6,908 nucleotides of DNA from Actinomycetes bacterium (GTDB lineage: Bacteria > Actinomycetota > Actinomycetes > Actinomycetales > Cellulomonadaceae). Of the stretch, positions 1-5,857 are shown one piece after another (within the stretch, counting starts at the first letter, position 1; the number at the start of each line of letters is the position of its first letter). The position numbers and the translations under genes were made by a program. The DNA is taken from contig JAEWQZ010000201.1 of assembly GCA_023460255.1 (NCBI GenBank), positions 1-6,908 of the forward strand, read 5' to 3'. The notes under the pieces were generated by a model that ran no database searches, had not been told where the DNA came from, and was given only the letters and a program-made list of their open reading frames with translations.

Positions 1-1
1 C

Positions 2-214
2 CAGGTGCCCGAGCGTCGGGGGCGGCTCGCGGTGGTGACGGCCGCGACCGTGGCCGCCGCGCACGCGGCAGGCCGGTTCGTGCACGTCTGGACGGTGAAC
101 GACGCGGCCGACATGGCACGGCTGCTCGACCTCGGCGTCGACGGCATCGTCAGCGACCGCGCCGACGTCCTGCGGGACGTGCTGCTCGGGCGCGGGCTGT
201 GGGCGGGGGCCTGA
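2..214 (+). CDS. Glycerophosphodiester phosphodiesterase, C-terminal fragment (5' end outside window)
   Basis: This is the last 70 codons of a gene that enters from the left edge in frame 2 and stops at TGA 212-214. The visible protein starts QVPERRG and contains FVHVWTVND followed by LLDLGVDGIVSDR. These match the closing strands of the GDPD TIM barrel (GDPD family), whose members usually end with an 'HVWTVN...LGVDGIxTDxP' block. GDPD enzymes hydrolyse glycerophosphodiesters to glycerol-3-phosphate and an alcohol, in phospholipid turnover or phosphate scavenging. The catalytic His/Glu residues lie in the missing N-terminal part, so activity and cell location (a signal peptide or not) cannot be judged. 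Ser replaces the more usual Thr in the final TD motif, a mild change. The GTG at position 5 is internal to the domain and is not a real start. Family assignment is fairly sure; the substrate is unknown. Confidence 0.82.
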   Translation, partial: QVPERRGRLAVVTAATVAAAHAAGRFVHVWTVNDAADMARLLDLGVDGIVSDRADVLRDVLLGRGLWAGA

Positions 215-306
215 GGGGGCGCGGGTGCACGGGCGCAGATGCCGCGAGGGTGCGGTCGCGGGCCGGACGCGGATCGCGGACGATGGCACGGACAGCACCG
301 ACGGAC

Positions 307-312
307 GGGGGA
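307..312 (+). promoter_or_regulatory. Ribosome binding site deciding the GTG start at 317
   Basis: A GGGGGA purine run lies four bases before GTG 317-319. It supports this start over the ATG at 239, which is in the same frame but would add 26 Arg/Gly-rich residues unlike any part of the family. The spacing is slightly short. Confidence 0.5.
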
Positions 313-316
313 CGGC

Positions 317-820
317 GTGACGACAGCACCTGAGCACCTCACCGGCGACGAGGGTACCCGCAAGGTCGCCCGGCTGATCAAGGACGAGCGCATCGCGATG
401 CTGACCAGCGTCGGCGCCGACGGCACGCTCCTGGCACGACCGATGGCGCTGCAGGAGGTCGAGTTCGACGGCGACCTGTGGTTCTTCGCCGAGCGCGGAT
501 CCCGCAAGGTCGCGAACGTCACTGCGCACCCGTCGGTCAACGTGACCGTCGGCTCGGCCACCACCTGGGTGTCGCTGAGCGGCACGGCGGTCGTGGTCGA
601 CGACCTCGACCGCAAGCGCGAGCTGTGGAACCCGTTCGTCGAGGCGTGGTTCCCCGACGGACCGGAGGACCCCGACGTCGTCCTGGTCAAGGTCACCGCG
701 GACGGCGCGGAGTACTGGGCCACGCCCGGCCGACTCGCCACGCTGATCTCGTTCGCGAAGGCCAAGGTCACCGGTCAGCGGTACGAGGGCGGCGACAACG
801 CCCGCGTCGACATGGCGTGA
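317..820 (+). CDS. Pyridoxamine 5'-phosphate oxidase-like, general stress protein 26 type flavoprotein
   Basis: The 167-residue protein has the split-barrel flavin-binding fold of the pyridoxamine-phosphate-oxidase superfamily, in the general-stress-protein group (COG3871 / Pyrid_ox_like). Visible landmarks are a helix plus first strand (VARLIKDERIAMLTSV, about 17-32), ARPMAL (40-45), LWFFAERGSRKVANV (54-68), where Ser62/Arg63/Lys64 sit where relatives bind the FMN phosphate, HPSVNVTV (71-78), WVSLSGTA (84-91) and a long C-terminal part with ELWNPFVEAWFPDGPEDPDVVLVKV and EYWATPG. Length and order match the family. No signal peptide or membrane segment is seen, so it is probably cytoplasmic. 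Relatives bind FMN or FAD and are linked to stress responses, but their reaction is generally not established, so true PNPOx activity should not be assumed. A 102-base gap separates it from the preceding phosphodiesterase gene, so co-transcription is possible but unproven. The family is sure; the role is open. Confidence 0.88.
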   Translation: MTTAPEHLTGDEGTRKVARLIKDERIAMLTSVGADGTLLARPMALQEVEFDGDLWFFAERGSRKVANVTAHPSVNVTVGSATTWVSLSGTAVVVDDLDRKRELWNPFVEAWFPDGPEDPDVVLVKVTADGAEYWATPGRLATLISFAKAKVTGQRYEGGDNARVDMA

Positions 821-850
821 GGCCCGCGGGCACGACCTGCGGAACACGAA

Positions 851-884
851 GGGCCGCGACCGGCATCTCTGCTGGTCACGGCCC
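851..884. terminator. Bidirectional stem-loop terminator between convergent genes
   Basis: Arms 851-865 (GGGCCGCGACCGGCA) and 870-884 (TGCTGGTCACGGCCC) pair over 15 positions around a TCTC loop. There is one C-A mismatch and one G-T wobble; on the other strand the two swap character, so the hairpin is about equally stable both ways. It lies 30 bases after the stop of the flavoprotein gene and 23 bases after the 3' end of the oppositely oriented tRNA. No real T-run follows on either strand (the - strand has only a TTCGTGTT stretch), which is common for actinobacterial hairpin terminators. The function is inferred from placement and stem strength. Confidence 0.75.
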
Positions 885-907
885 TGCATGCTCGCTGTCT
901 CAACGAG

Positions 908-990
908 TGTCCGGAGGGGGACTTGAACCCCCACGCCCTGTCGGGCACTAGCACCTCAAGCTAGCGCGTCTACCATTCCGCCACCCGGAC
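908..990 (-). tRNA. tRNA-Leu (anticodon GAG)
   Basis: Read on the - strand, the 83-base gene folds into a complete class II tRNA. The acceptor stem GTCCGGG pairs with TCCGGAC (one G-U), with discriminator A at 908. The D arm contains the GG pair at tRNA positions 17-18. The anticodon stem CTAGC/GCTAG encloses loop TTGAGGT with anticodon GAG at window bases 957-955. The long variable arm (GCCC-GACA-GGGC) is typical of leucine tRNAs, and the T arm GGGGG/CCCCC carries loop TTCAAGT. GAG reads leucine codons CUC and CUU; CUC is heavily used in a genome of this composition. The 3' CCA is not encoded and would be added after transcription. It is convergent with the flavoprotein gene and divergent from the AI-2E gene. 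Confidence 0.97.
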
Positions 991-1004
991 GAGGTGGTCG
1001 CCGT

Positions 1005-1020
1005 CGGCCCCGTCGGGCCG
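1005..1020. other. Small perfect stem-loop just upstream of the tRNA
   Basis: CGGCCC (1005-1010) and GGGCCG (1015-1020) form a six-pair GC stem around a CGTC loop. It lies 15 bases upstream of the mature tRNA 5' end and would be in the precursor leader if the TATCTT box upstream is the promoter. Short GC stems arise often by chance at this base composition. A role in leader folding or RNase P processing is speculation. Confidence 0.3.
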
Positions 1021-1034
1021 TCAGCGCGGCAGCC

Positions 1035-1040
1035 AAGATA
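1035..1040 (-). promoter_or_regulatory. Candidate -10 element for tRNA-Leu
   Basis: On the - strand these bases read TATCTT, fitting the TAnnnT pattern of actinobacterial housekeeping -10 boxes. It is one of the few A/T-rich spots in the region. Transcription would start near 1028, giving a leader of roughly 35-40 bases before the tRNA. No good TTGACA-like -35 hexamer is found 16-19 bases upstream, so support is limited to the -10 match and position. In the rest of 991-1137 I see no clear promoter for the AI-2E gene, although one must lie there or further upstream. Confidence 0.35.
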
Positions 1041-1137
1041 GCACGGAGCGGCGGGCACCACCGACGCCGCCCGCTGCGGCAGACTGGCCCTCGGCGGCAC
1101 CTGCCGTGCTGTGTCGCGCTGCTGCGTCAGACCCCCC

Positions 1138-1143
1138 AGGAGG
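1138..1143 (+). promoter_or_regulatory. Consensus ribosome binding site AGGAGG for the AI-2E gene
   Basis: A full AGGAGG is followed by five bases and ATG 1149-1151. This fixes the start at 1149; the in-frame GTG at 1143 overlaps the Shine-Dalgarno itself and is not usable. Confidence 0.9.
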
Positions 1144-1148
1144 TGCCG

Positions 1149-2387
1149 ATGGCCGACCGCGAGGAGCCGACGCCGACCGAGCCGGAGCGGCCGCGTGCCT
1201 CCACCCGCCACCTCGTCGGCGCCACCCCGGCAGCGAAGAAGGTCGCTGGTGCGCGACGCAACCCCAGCGTCCTCGGGCACGAGGACGACGCCCCGCACTG
1301 GCTGCGGTCGGCGGCCGGCATCTCGTGGCGGTTCATCGTCGTCGTCATCGCCGTCGGCCTGGTCATCTACGCGACCAACCGCATCCTCCTCGTCTTCATC
1401 GCGGTCTTCCTCGCCCTGGTCTTCACCGCCGTCCTGCGACCGCTGGTCAACCTGCTCTCCCGCTGGATCCCGCGCGGGGTCGCGACACCGCTGTCCATGG
1501 TGTTCGCGGTCGCCGTCTTCGCGGGCCTGCTCACCTACGTGGGGTTCTCGGTCGCCGGCCAGTGGGAGGACCTCGGGGAGCAGTTCAACGACGGCATCGG
1601 TGAGATCCTCACGACGCTCGAGGAGTCGCCGCTGCACATCACGGTGACCAACGAGGACGTGCAGGACTGGATCGCCGGCGCCCAGGAGTGGGTCTCGGAG
1701 AACAGCGGCACCATCGCCTCGCAGGCCTGGGCCAGCGTCGGCTCGGTCGGGCAGGTGTTCGCGGTCATCGCGCTGGCGACCTTCCTCACCGTCTTCTTCC
1801 TGCTGCGCGGCAAGGAGATGTGGGAGTGGTTCCTCAACCAGCTCCCGGCCCGGCACCGCGAGTCCTGGTTCTTCGGGGGTGGCGCGGCCTGGTACACGTT
1901 CTCCGGGTACACGCGCGGCACCTTCCTGGTGGCCGGCGCCGACGGCATCCTCGCGGCGATCATCCTCCTGGCCCTCGGTGTGCCCCTCGCCGCCCCGCTC
2001 GCGGTGCTCGTCTTCATCGGTGCGTTCATCCCCCTCATCGGCGCACCGCTGGCGATGGTCATCGCGATGGTCGTCGCGCTGGCCGCGAACGGGATCTGGA
2101 ACGCCGTGTTCGTCGGCATCGCCATCGCGCTCATCGGGCAGTTCGAGGGCCACGTCCTCGAGCCGCTGGTCATGGGCAAGCAGGTGTCCCTGCACCCGGT
2201 GGTCGTCGCCCTCGCCGTGACCGCGGGCACCCTGCTCGCGGGGATCCTCGGGGCGGTCATCGCGGTCCCGCTGGTCGCCGTCGCGTGGTCGGTGTTCTCG
2301 CTGCTGCGGTCGGTGGACCCGCCGACGGACTTCGCCGAGCTCGAGCAGGTGGAGATCGAGGACGCGATCGAGGAGATCGCGGACTGA
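1149..2387 (+). CDS. AI-2E family membrane transporter (TqsA/PerM-like)
   Basis: This 412-residue integral membrane protein has the AI-2E (PF01594) layout. A charged cytoplasmic N-terminus of about 60 residues (many Glu, Arg, Pro) precedes two closely spaced helices, FIVVVIAVGLVIYA (62-75) and LLVFIAVFLALVF (80-92), then the conserved LRPLVNLL and a third helix (about 112-132). A hydrophilic extracytoplasmic stretch follows (about 133-190), then VFAVIALATFLTVFFLL and the C-terminal helices. The family signature around Gln331-Glu333-Gly334 to Leu337-Glu338-Pro339 and Gly343-Lys344...Leu348-His349-Pro350 is clear. Length is normal apart from the N-terminal and acidic C-terminal (ELEQVEIEDAIEEIAD) extensions. 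E. coli TqsA was described as an autoinducer-2 exporter and other members as Na+/H+ antiporters; the substrate here cannot be read from sequence, and a quorum-sensing role should not be assumed. It stands alone on its strand. Confidence 0.92.
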   Translation: MADREEPTPTEPERPRASTRHLVGATPAAKKVAGARRNPSVLGHEDDAPHWLRSAAGISWRFIVVVIAVGLVIYATNRILLVFIAVFLALVFTAVLRPLVNLLSRWIPRGVATPLSMVFAVAVFAGLLTYVGFSVAGQWEDLGEQFNDGIGEILTTLEESPLHITVTNEDVQDWIAGAQEWVSENSGTIASQAWASVGSVGQVFAVIALATFLTVFFLLRGKEMWEWFLNQLPARHRESWFFGGGAAWYTFSGYTRGTFLVAGADGILAAIILLALGVPLAAPLAVLVFIGAFIPLIGAPLAMVIAMVVALAANGIWNAVFVGIAIALIGQFEGHVLEPLVMGKQVSLHPVVVALAVTAGTLLAGILGAVIAVPLVAVAWSVFSLLRSVDPPTDFAELEQVEIEDAIEEIAD

Positions 2388-2422
2388 GTCCGGCGTCGGG
2401 AGGACCCGCCCGCGCGGCGCGC

Positions 2423-5400
2423 TCAGCGGTAGTCGCGCGAGGTCGACGGGATCTGCAGCGACAGGGGCGACAGGTGCTCGGCCATGAGGTTCGTCGCACC
2501 GTCGGCACGCTCGAGACGGCCCCGGACCACCATCGCCGCCGCCGACCGTGCGACGGTCCGGAACCGCTTCCAGAGCCCCGCCGAGCAGATGACGTTGAGC
2601 AGTCCCGTCTCGTCCTCCAGGGAGAGGAACGTCACGCCCTGCGCCGTGCCCGGGCGCTGCCTGTGCGTGACCACCCCTGCCACCGCGACCCGGCTCCCGG
2701 CCCGACCGCGCACCGCCTCCTCGACGGTGATCACCCCCGCCCGGACCAGGCGCTCACGCACGTACTGCGTCGGGTAGGAGTCCGGGGAGACGCCCGTCGC
2801 CCAGACGTCGGCCATCGCGGCCTCCACCTCGCTCATGCCGGGCAGCATCGGTGCGTCCACCCCGACAGCGACCCCCGGCAGGGTCTCGGGCCCCTCCTGG
2901 GCGAGCGCCCCCGCCGCCCAGAGCCCGGCGCGCCGGTCGATCCCGAAGCAGCCCAACGCACCGGCGGTGGCGAGCGCCTCGAGCTGCGGCGTCGTCAGGC
3001 GGACGCGCCGGACGAGGTCGCGCAGGTCCGCGAAGGGGCCGTTCGACTCGCGCTCCGCGACGAGCCCGGAGGCGAGATCCTCCCCGATCCCGCGGACGGC
3101 GCCCAGCCCCATGCGGACCGCCAGGGTCGGGTCCGCGCGCACCAGCGCGGCGAGCTGGGGCGGCACCCCTGCGGCTCCTCCGTCGTCGCCCGTCCGCTCG
3201 ACGACGGCGGTGGCGGCCGACGCCGCGACGTCGGGCCGCAGCACCGGCACGCCGTGCCGTCGCGCGTCGGCGACGAGCGACTGCGGGGAGTAGAAGCCCA
3301 TCGGCTGCGCGGCGAGCAGCCCTGCGTAGAACGCCGCTGGGTGGTGCACCTTGAGCCACGCGCTGGCGTAGACGAGGTACGCGAAGGAGTACGCGTGCGA
3401 CTCCGGGAAGCCGAAGTCGGCGAACGCCTTGAGCTTGTCGTAGATCTGCTCGGCGACGTCCGGGGCGACGCCGTTGGCAGCCATGCCTGCCATGAGCCGG
3501 GCGCGCAGCCGCTCCATCTTCTCGACCGACCGCTTGGACCCCATCGCGCGGCGCAGCTGGTCGGCCTCCGCGCCGCTGAACCCCGCGACGTCGATCGCCA
3601 TCTGCATGAGCTGCTCCTGGAACAGCGGCACGCCCTTGGTCTTCTCCAGCGAGCGTTCCAGCAGCGGGTGCAGGTAGGTGACCGGCTCGCGCCCGCGCAC
3701 CCGGTTGATGTACGGGTGCACCGAGCCGCCCTGGATCGGGCCCGGCCGGATGAGCGCGACCTCGATGACGATGTCGTAGAAGCACCGCGGCTGCAGACGC
3801 GGCAGCGTGGCCATCTGGGCGCGTGACTCCACCTGGAACACCCCGACGGTGTCCGCCGCGCAGAGCAGGTCGTAGACCGCCGGGTCCTCCTGCGGCAGGG
3901 AGTGCATCTCCAGGTGGACGCCCTCGACGTCCCGGACCAGCCCGAACGCGACCTGGAGCGCGGTGAGCATGCCGAGCCCCAGCAGGTCGAACTTGACCAG
4001 GCCGGCGTCGGCGCAGTCGTCCTTGTCCCACTGGAGCACCGTGCGGCCGGGCATCCGCGCCCACTCCACCGGGCACACCTCGATCACCGGCCGGTCGCAC
4101 ATGACCATCCCGCCGGAGTGGATCCCCAGGTGGCGCGGGAGCCGCAGGAACCGCTCCGCCAGGTCGATCACCGCCTCGGGGATCTCCCCCAGGTCGCTCG
4201 CCGCCGGCGGGCGGTGCCTCGGCACGACGTCGCGCCCGTCCTCGCTCAGCACCGGGGCCTTCTCCCCCTGCCCGCGGCCCGGGCTGGCGAGCGACGGCGT
4301 CCAGGTCGCCTCCGAGGTGCCGACCGACGGACCGACCGCGGGCGCCCGGTGCACGGTCCACCACTCGCTCGCCGGCTCCGGACCACGCAACGACCCCCAC
4401 CGCTCGATGCCCTTGCTCCACGCGTCCTGCTGCCCGACGTCGTACCCCAGCGCCCGCGCCGCGTCGCGCACGGCGGACCTCGGCCGGTAGGAGATGACGT
4501 TCGCGACCTGGGCGGCGTGCCGACGCCCGAACCGGGAGTAGACGTGCTGGATCACCTCCTCGCGGCGGCCCGCCTCGATGTCCACGTCGATGTCCGGCGG
4601 CCCGTCGCGCTCGGGGGCGAGGAAGCGCTCGAACAGCAGCCCGTGCCGGACGGCGTCCACGGCCGTGACCCCCAGCGCGTAGCAGACGGCCGAGTTCGCC
4701 GCCGAGCCGCGGCCCTGGCAGAGGATCCCCCGCTCACGGCAGAACGACACGAGGTCGTGGACCACGAGGAAGTAGCCAGGGAAGCCGAGGGACTCGATGA
4801 CGTCGAGCTCGTGCGCGATCTGCCGGTACGCCCCGGGCACCCGCTCGGCGTCCGGGGGCCCGTAGCGTTCGTGCGCGCCGCGCCGCACCAGCTCGCGCAG
4901 CCAGGTCGCCTCGTCGTGGCCGGGGGGCACCGGGTAGGGCGGCAGGTTCGGGGCCACGAGCGCGAGGTCGAACGCGCACTCGTCGGCCAGCGCCGCCGCC
5001 GTCAGCACCGCCTGCGGTCGACGCCGGTGCCGGGCGAGCATCTCGCGTGCGGAGCGCAGGTGGTTGCCGGGGGCACCGGGCAGCCACCCGTCGAGGTCGT
5101 CCAGGCTCGACCGCGCCCGGACGGCCGCGAGCGCCGCGGCGAGGTCGCCGTCGTGCGGCGTGGCGTAGTGCACGTTGCCCGTCGCCACCAGCGGGAGCCG
5201 CGCCTCGGCGGCCAGCGCCGCCAGCGCGTCGTTCCGGTCGCCGTCCCACGGGTCACCGGTGTCGGTGACCTCGACGGCCACGTTGTCCGCCCCGAACAGG
5301 GCGACGAGCCGGTCCAGCTCGCGCCGCGCACCGGGGACGTCCGGCGGCCGGTCGTCGCGGTGGTGGTCCCGGTGTCCGCGATCGAGTGCCTGCCGGACGG

Positions 5401-5857
5401 CGCCCTTGCGGCACCCGGTGAGCACGAGCCACTGACCGGCCGCCGCTGCGGCGAGCTCCTCGAGCCGGTACCGGGCTGCCCCCTTGCGCCCCGTCGCCAG
5501 GTGCGCGTCGGCGATCGCCGTGGACAGCGCCCGGTACCCGTCGGGCCCGCGCGCGAGCACCACGAGGTGGGTGGCCCGCGGGTCGGCGGTGCCGGTGGGC
5601 GGGTCGAGCACGCCGTCAGCGGCCGGCAGGTGCAGCTCGGCGCCGAACACCGTCGGCAGGCCCACCTCGCGCGCGGCCGTGGCGAACCGCACGACGCCGT
5701 ACAGCCCGTCGTGGTCCGTCAGCGCCAGCGCGCTCAGCCCCAGCCGTGCGGCCTCGTACGCGAGGTCCTCCGGCTGGCTCGCGCCGTCGAGGAAGCTGAA
5801 CGCCGAGTGGGCGTGCAGCTCGGCGTAGGCAGGGGCGGCGGGTCCCGACTCAGTCAT
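2423..5857 (-). CDS. dnaE2: Error-prone DNA polymerase DnaE2 (ImuC), C-family
   Basis: This 1144-residue translesion polymerase copies damaged DNA in the SOS-type mutasome. Domains in order: PHP domain (about 10-235) with HAHS, TDHDG, FGAELH, LTGCRKG and GNVHY; palm and fingers with GRGSAANS (382-389) and PDIDVD (Asp422/424/426, where Asp424 and Asp426 match E. coli PolIII-alpha D401/D403); KFDLLGLG with the third catalytic aspartate Asp624; the conserved run from LIRPGP to QEQLMQMA; a helix-hairpin-helix region (LGAVRGIGEDLA); and a C-terminal OB fold (about 1055-1135). The tail SRDYR resembles other DnaE2 ends. DnaE2 rather than replicative DnaE1 is chosen from the coupling with imuB, the HSGGMVMCDRPV and VLQWDKDDCA blocks, and the size. 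The start is ATG 5857, eight bases inside the imuB end with GAGG six bases ahead; longer upstream in-frame codons encode Arg/Pro-rich residues unlike the family. Oddities: an insert at about 490-554 and Asn228 in the PHP site. Regulation is probably via a promoter upstream of imuB, not visible here. Confidence 0.95.
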   Translation of the reverse strand: MTESGPAAPAYAELHAHSAFSFLDGASQPEDLAYEAARLGLSALALTDHDGLYGVVRFATAAREVGLPTVFGAELHLPAADGVLDPPTGTADPRATHLVVLARGPDGYRALSTAIADAHLATGRKGAARYRLEELAAAAAGQWLVLTGCRKGAVRQALDRGHRDHHRDDRPPDVPGARRELDRLVALFGADNVAVEVTDTGDPWDGDRNDALAALAAEARLPLVATGNVHYATPHDGDLAAALAAVRARSSLDDLDGWLPGAPGNHLRSAREMLARHRRRPQAVLTAAALADECAFDLALVAPNLPPYPVPPGHDEATWLRELVRRGAHERYGPPDAERVPGAYRQIAHELDVIESLGFPGYFLVVHDLVSFCRERGILCQGRGSAANSAVCYALGVTAVDAVRHGLLFERFLAPERDGPPDIDVDIEAGRREEVIQHVYSRFGRRHAAQVANVISYRPRSAVRDAARALGYDVGQQDAWSKGIERWGSLRGPEPASEWWTVHRAPAVGPSVGTSEATWTPSLASPGRGQGEKAPVLSEDGRDVVPRHRPPAASDLGEIPEAVIDLAERFLRLPRHLGIHSGGMVMCDRPVIEVCPVEWARMPGRTVLQWDKDDCADAGLVKFDLLGLGMLTALQVAFGLVRDVEGVHLEMHSLPQEDPAVYDLLCAADTVGVFQVESRAQMATLPRLQPRCFYDIVIEVALIRPGPIQGGSVHPYINRVRGREPVTYLHPLLERSLEKTKGVPLFQEQLMQMAIDVAGFSGAEADQLRRAMGSKRSVEKMERLRARLMAGMAANGVAPDVAEQIYDKLKAFADFGFPESHAYSFAYLVYASAWLKVHHPAAFYAGLLAAQPMGFYSPQSLVADARRHGVPVLRPDVAASAATAVVERTGDDGGAAGVPPQLAALVRADPTLAVRMGLGAVRGIGEDLASGLVAERESNGPFADLRDLVRRVRLTTPQLEALATAGALGCFGIDRRAGLWAAGALAQEGPETLPGVAVGVDAPMLPGMSEVEAAMADVWATGVSPDSYPTQYVRERLVRAGVITVEEAVRGRAGSRVAVAGVVTHRQRPGTAQGVTFLSLEDETGLLNVICSAGLWKRFRTVARSAAAMVVRGRLERADGATNLMAEHLSPLSLQIPSTSRDYR

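Noticed and set aside
239..316. N-terminal extension of the flavoprotein from ATG 239
   Set aside because: The extra 26 residues are Arg/Gly-rich with no family resemblance, and a ribosome site precedes GTG 317 instead.
215..316. Promoter or regulatory RNA between the phosphodiesterase and flavoprotein genes
   Set aside because: I found no TAnnnT box with a partner -35 hexamer and no strong stem-loop in these 102 bases; only short GC-rich similarities that are expected by chance.
908..990. tRNA-Leu as an integration site for a mobile element
   Set aside because: tRNA genes are common attachment sites, but there is no integrase, no direct repeat of the tRNA 3' end and no composition change on either side in this window.
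948..2195. A 415-codon - strand open frame opposite the AI-2E gene, extending into the tRNA
   Set aside because: It overlaps tRNA-Leu and a well-supported membrane protein gene. Its Asp/Glu/Arg/Gly repeats are typical of antisense reading of high-GC hydrophobic coding sequence.
2388..2422. Intrinsic terminator between the AI-2E gene and dnaE2
   Set aside because: The best stem is four base pairs with no T-run, too weak to annotate.
1688..3826. A 712-codon + strand open frame running through the AI-2E gene and into dnaE2
   Set aside because: It crosses two convergent genes in other frames, has Arg/Gly/His-rich composition and no conserved motif.
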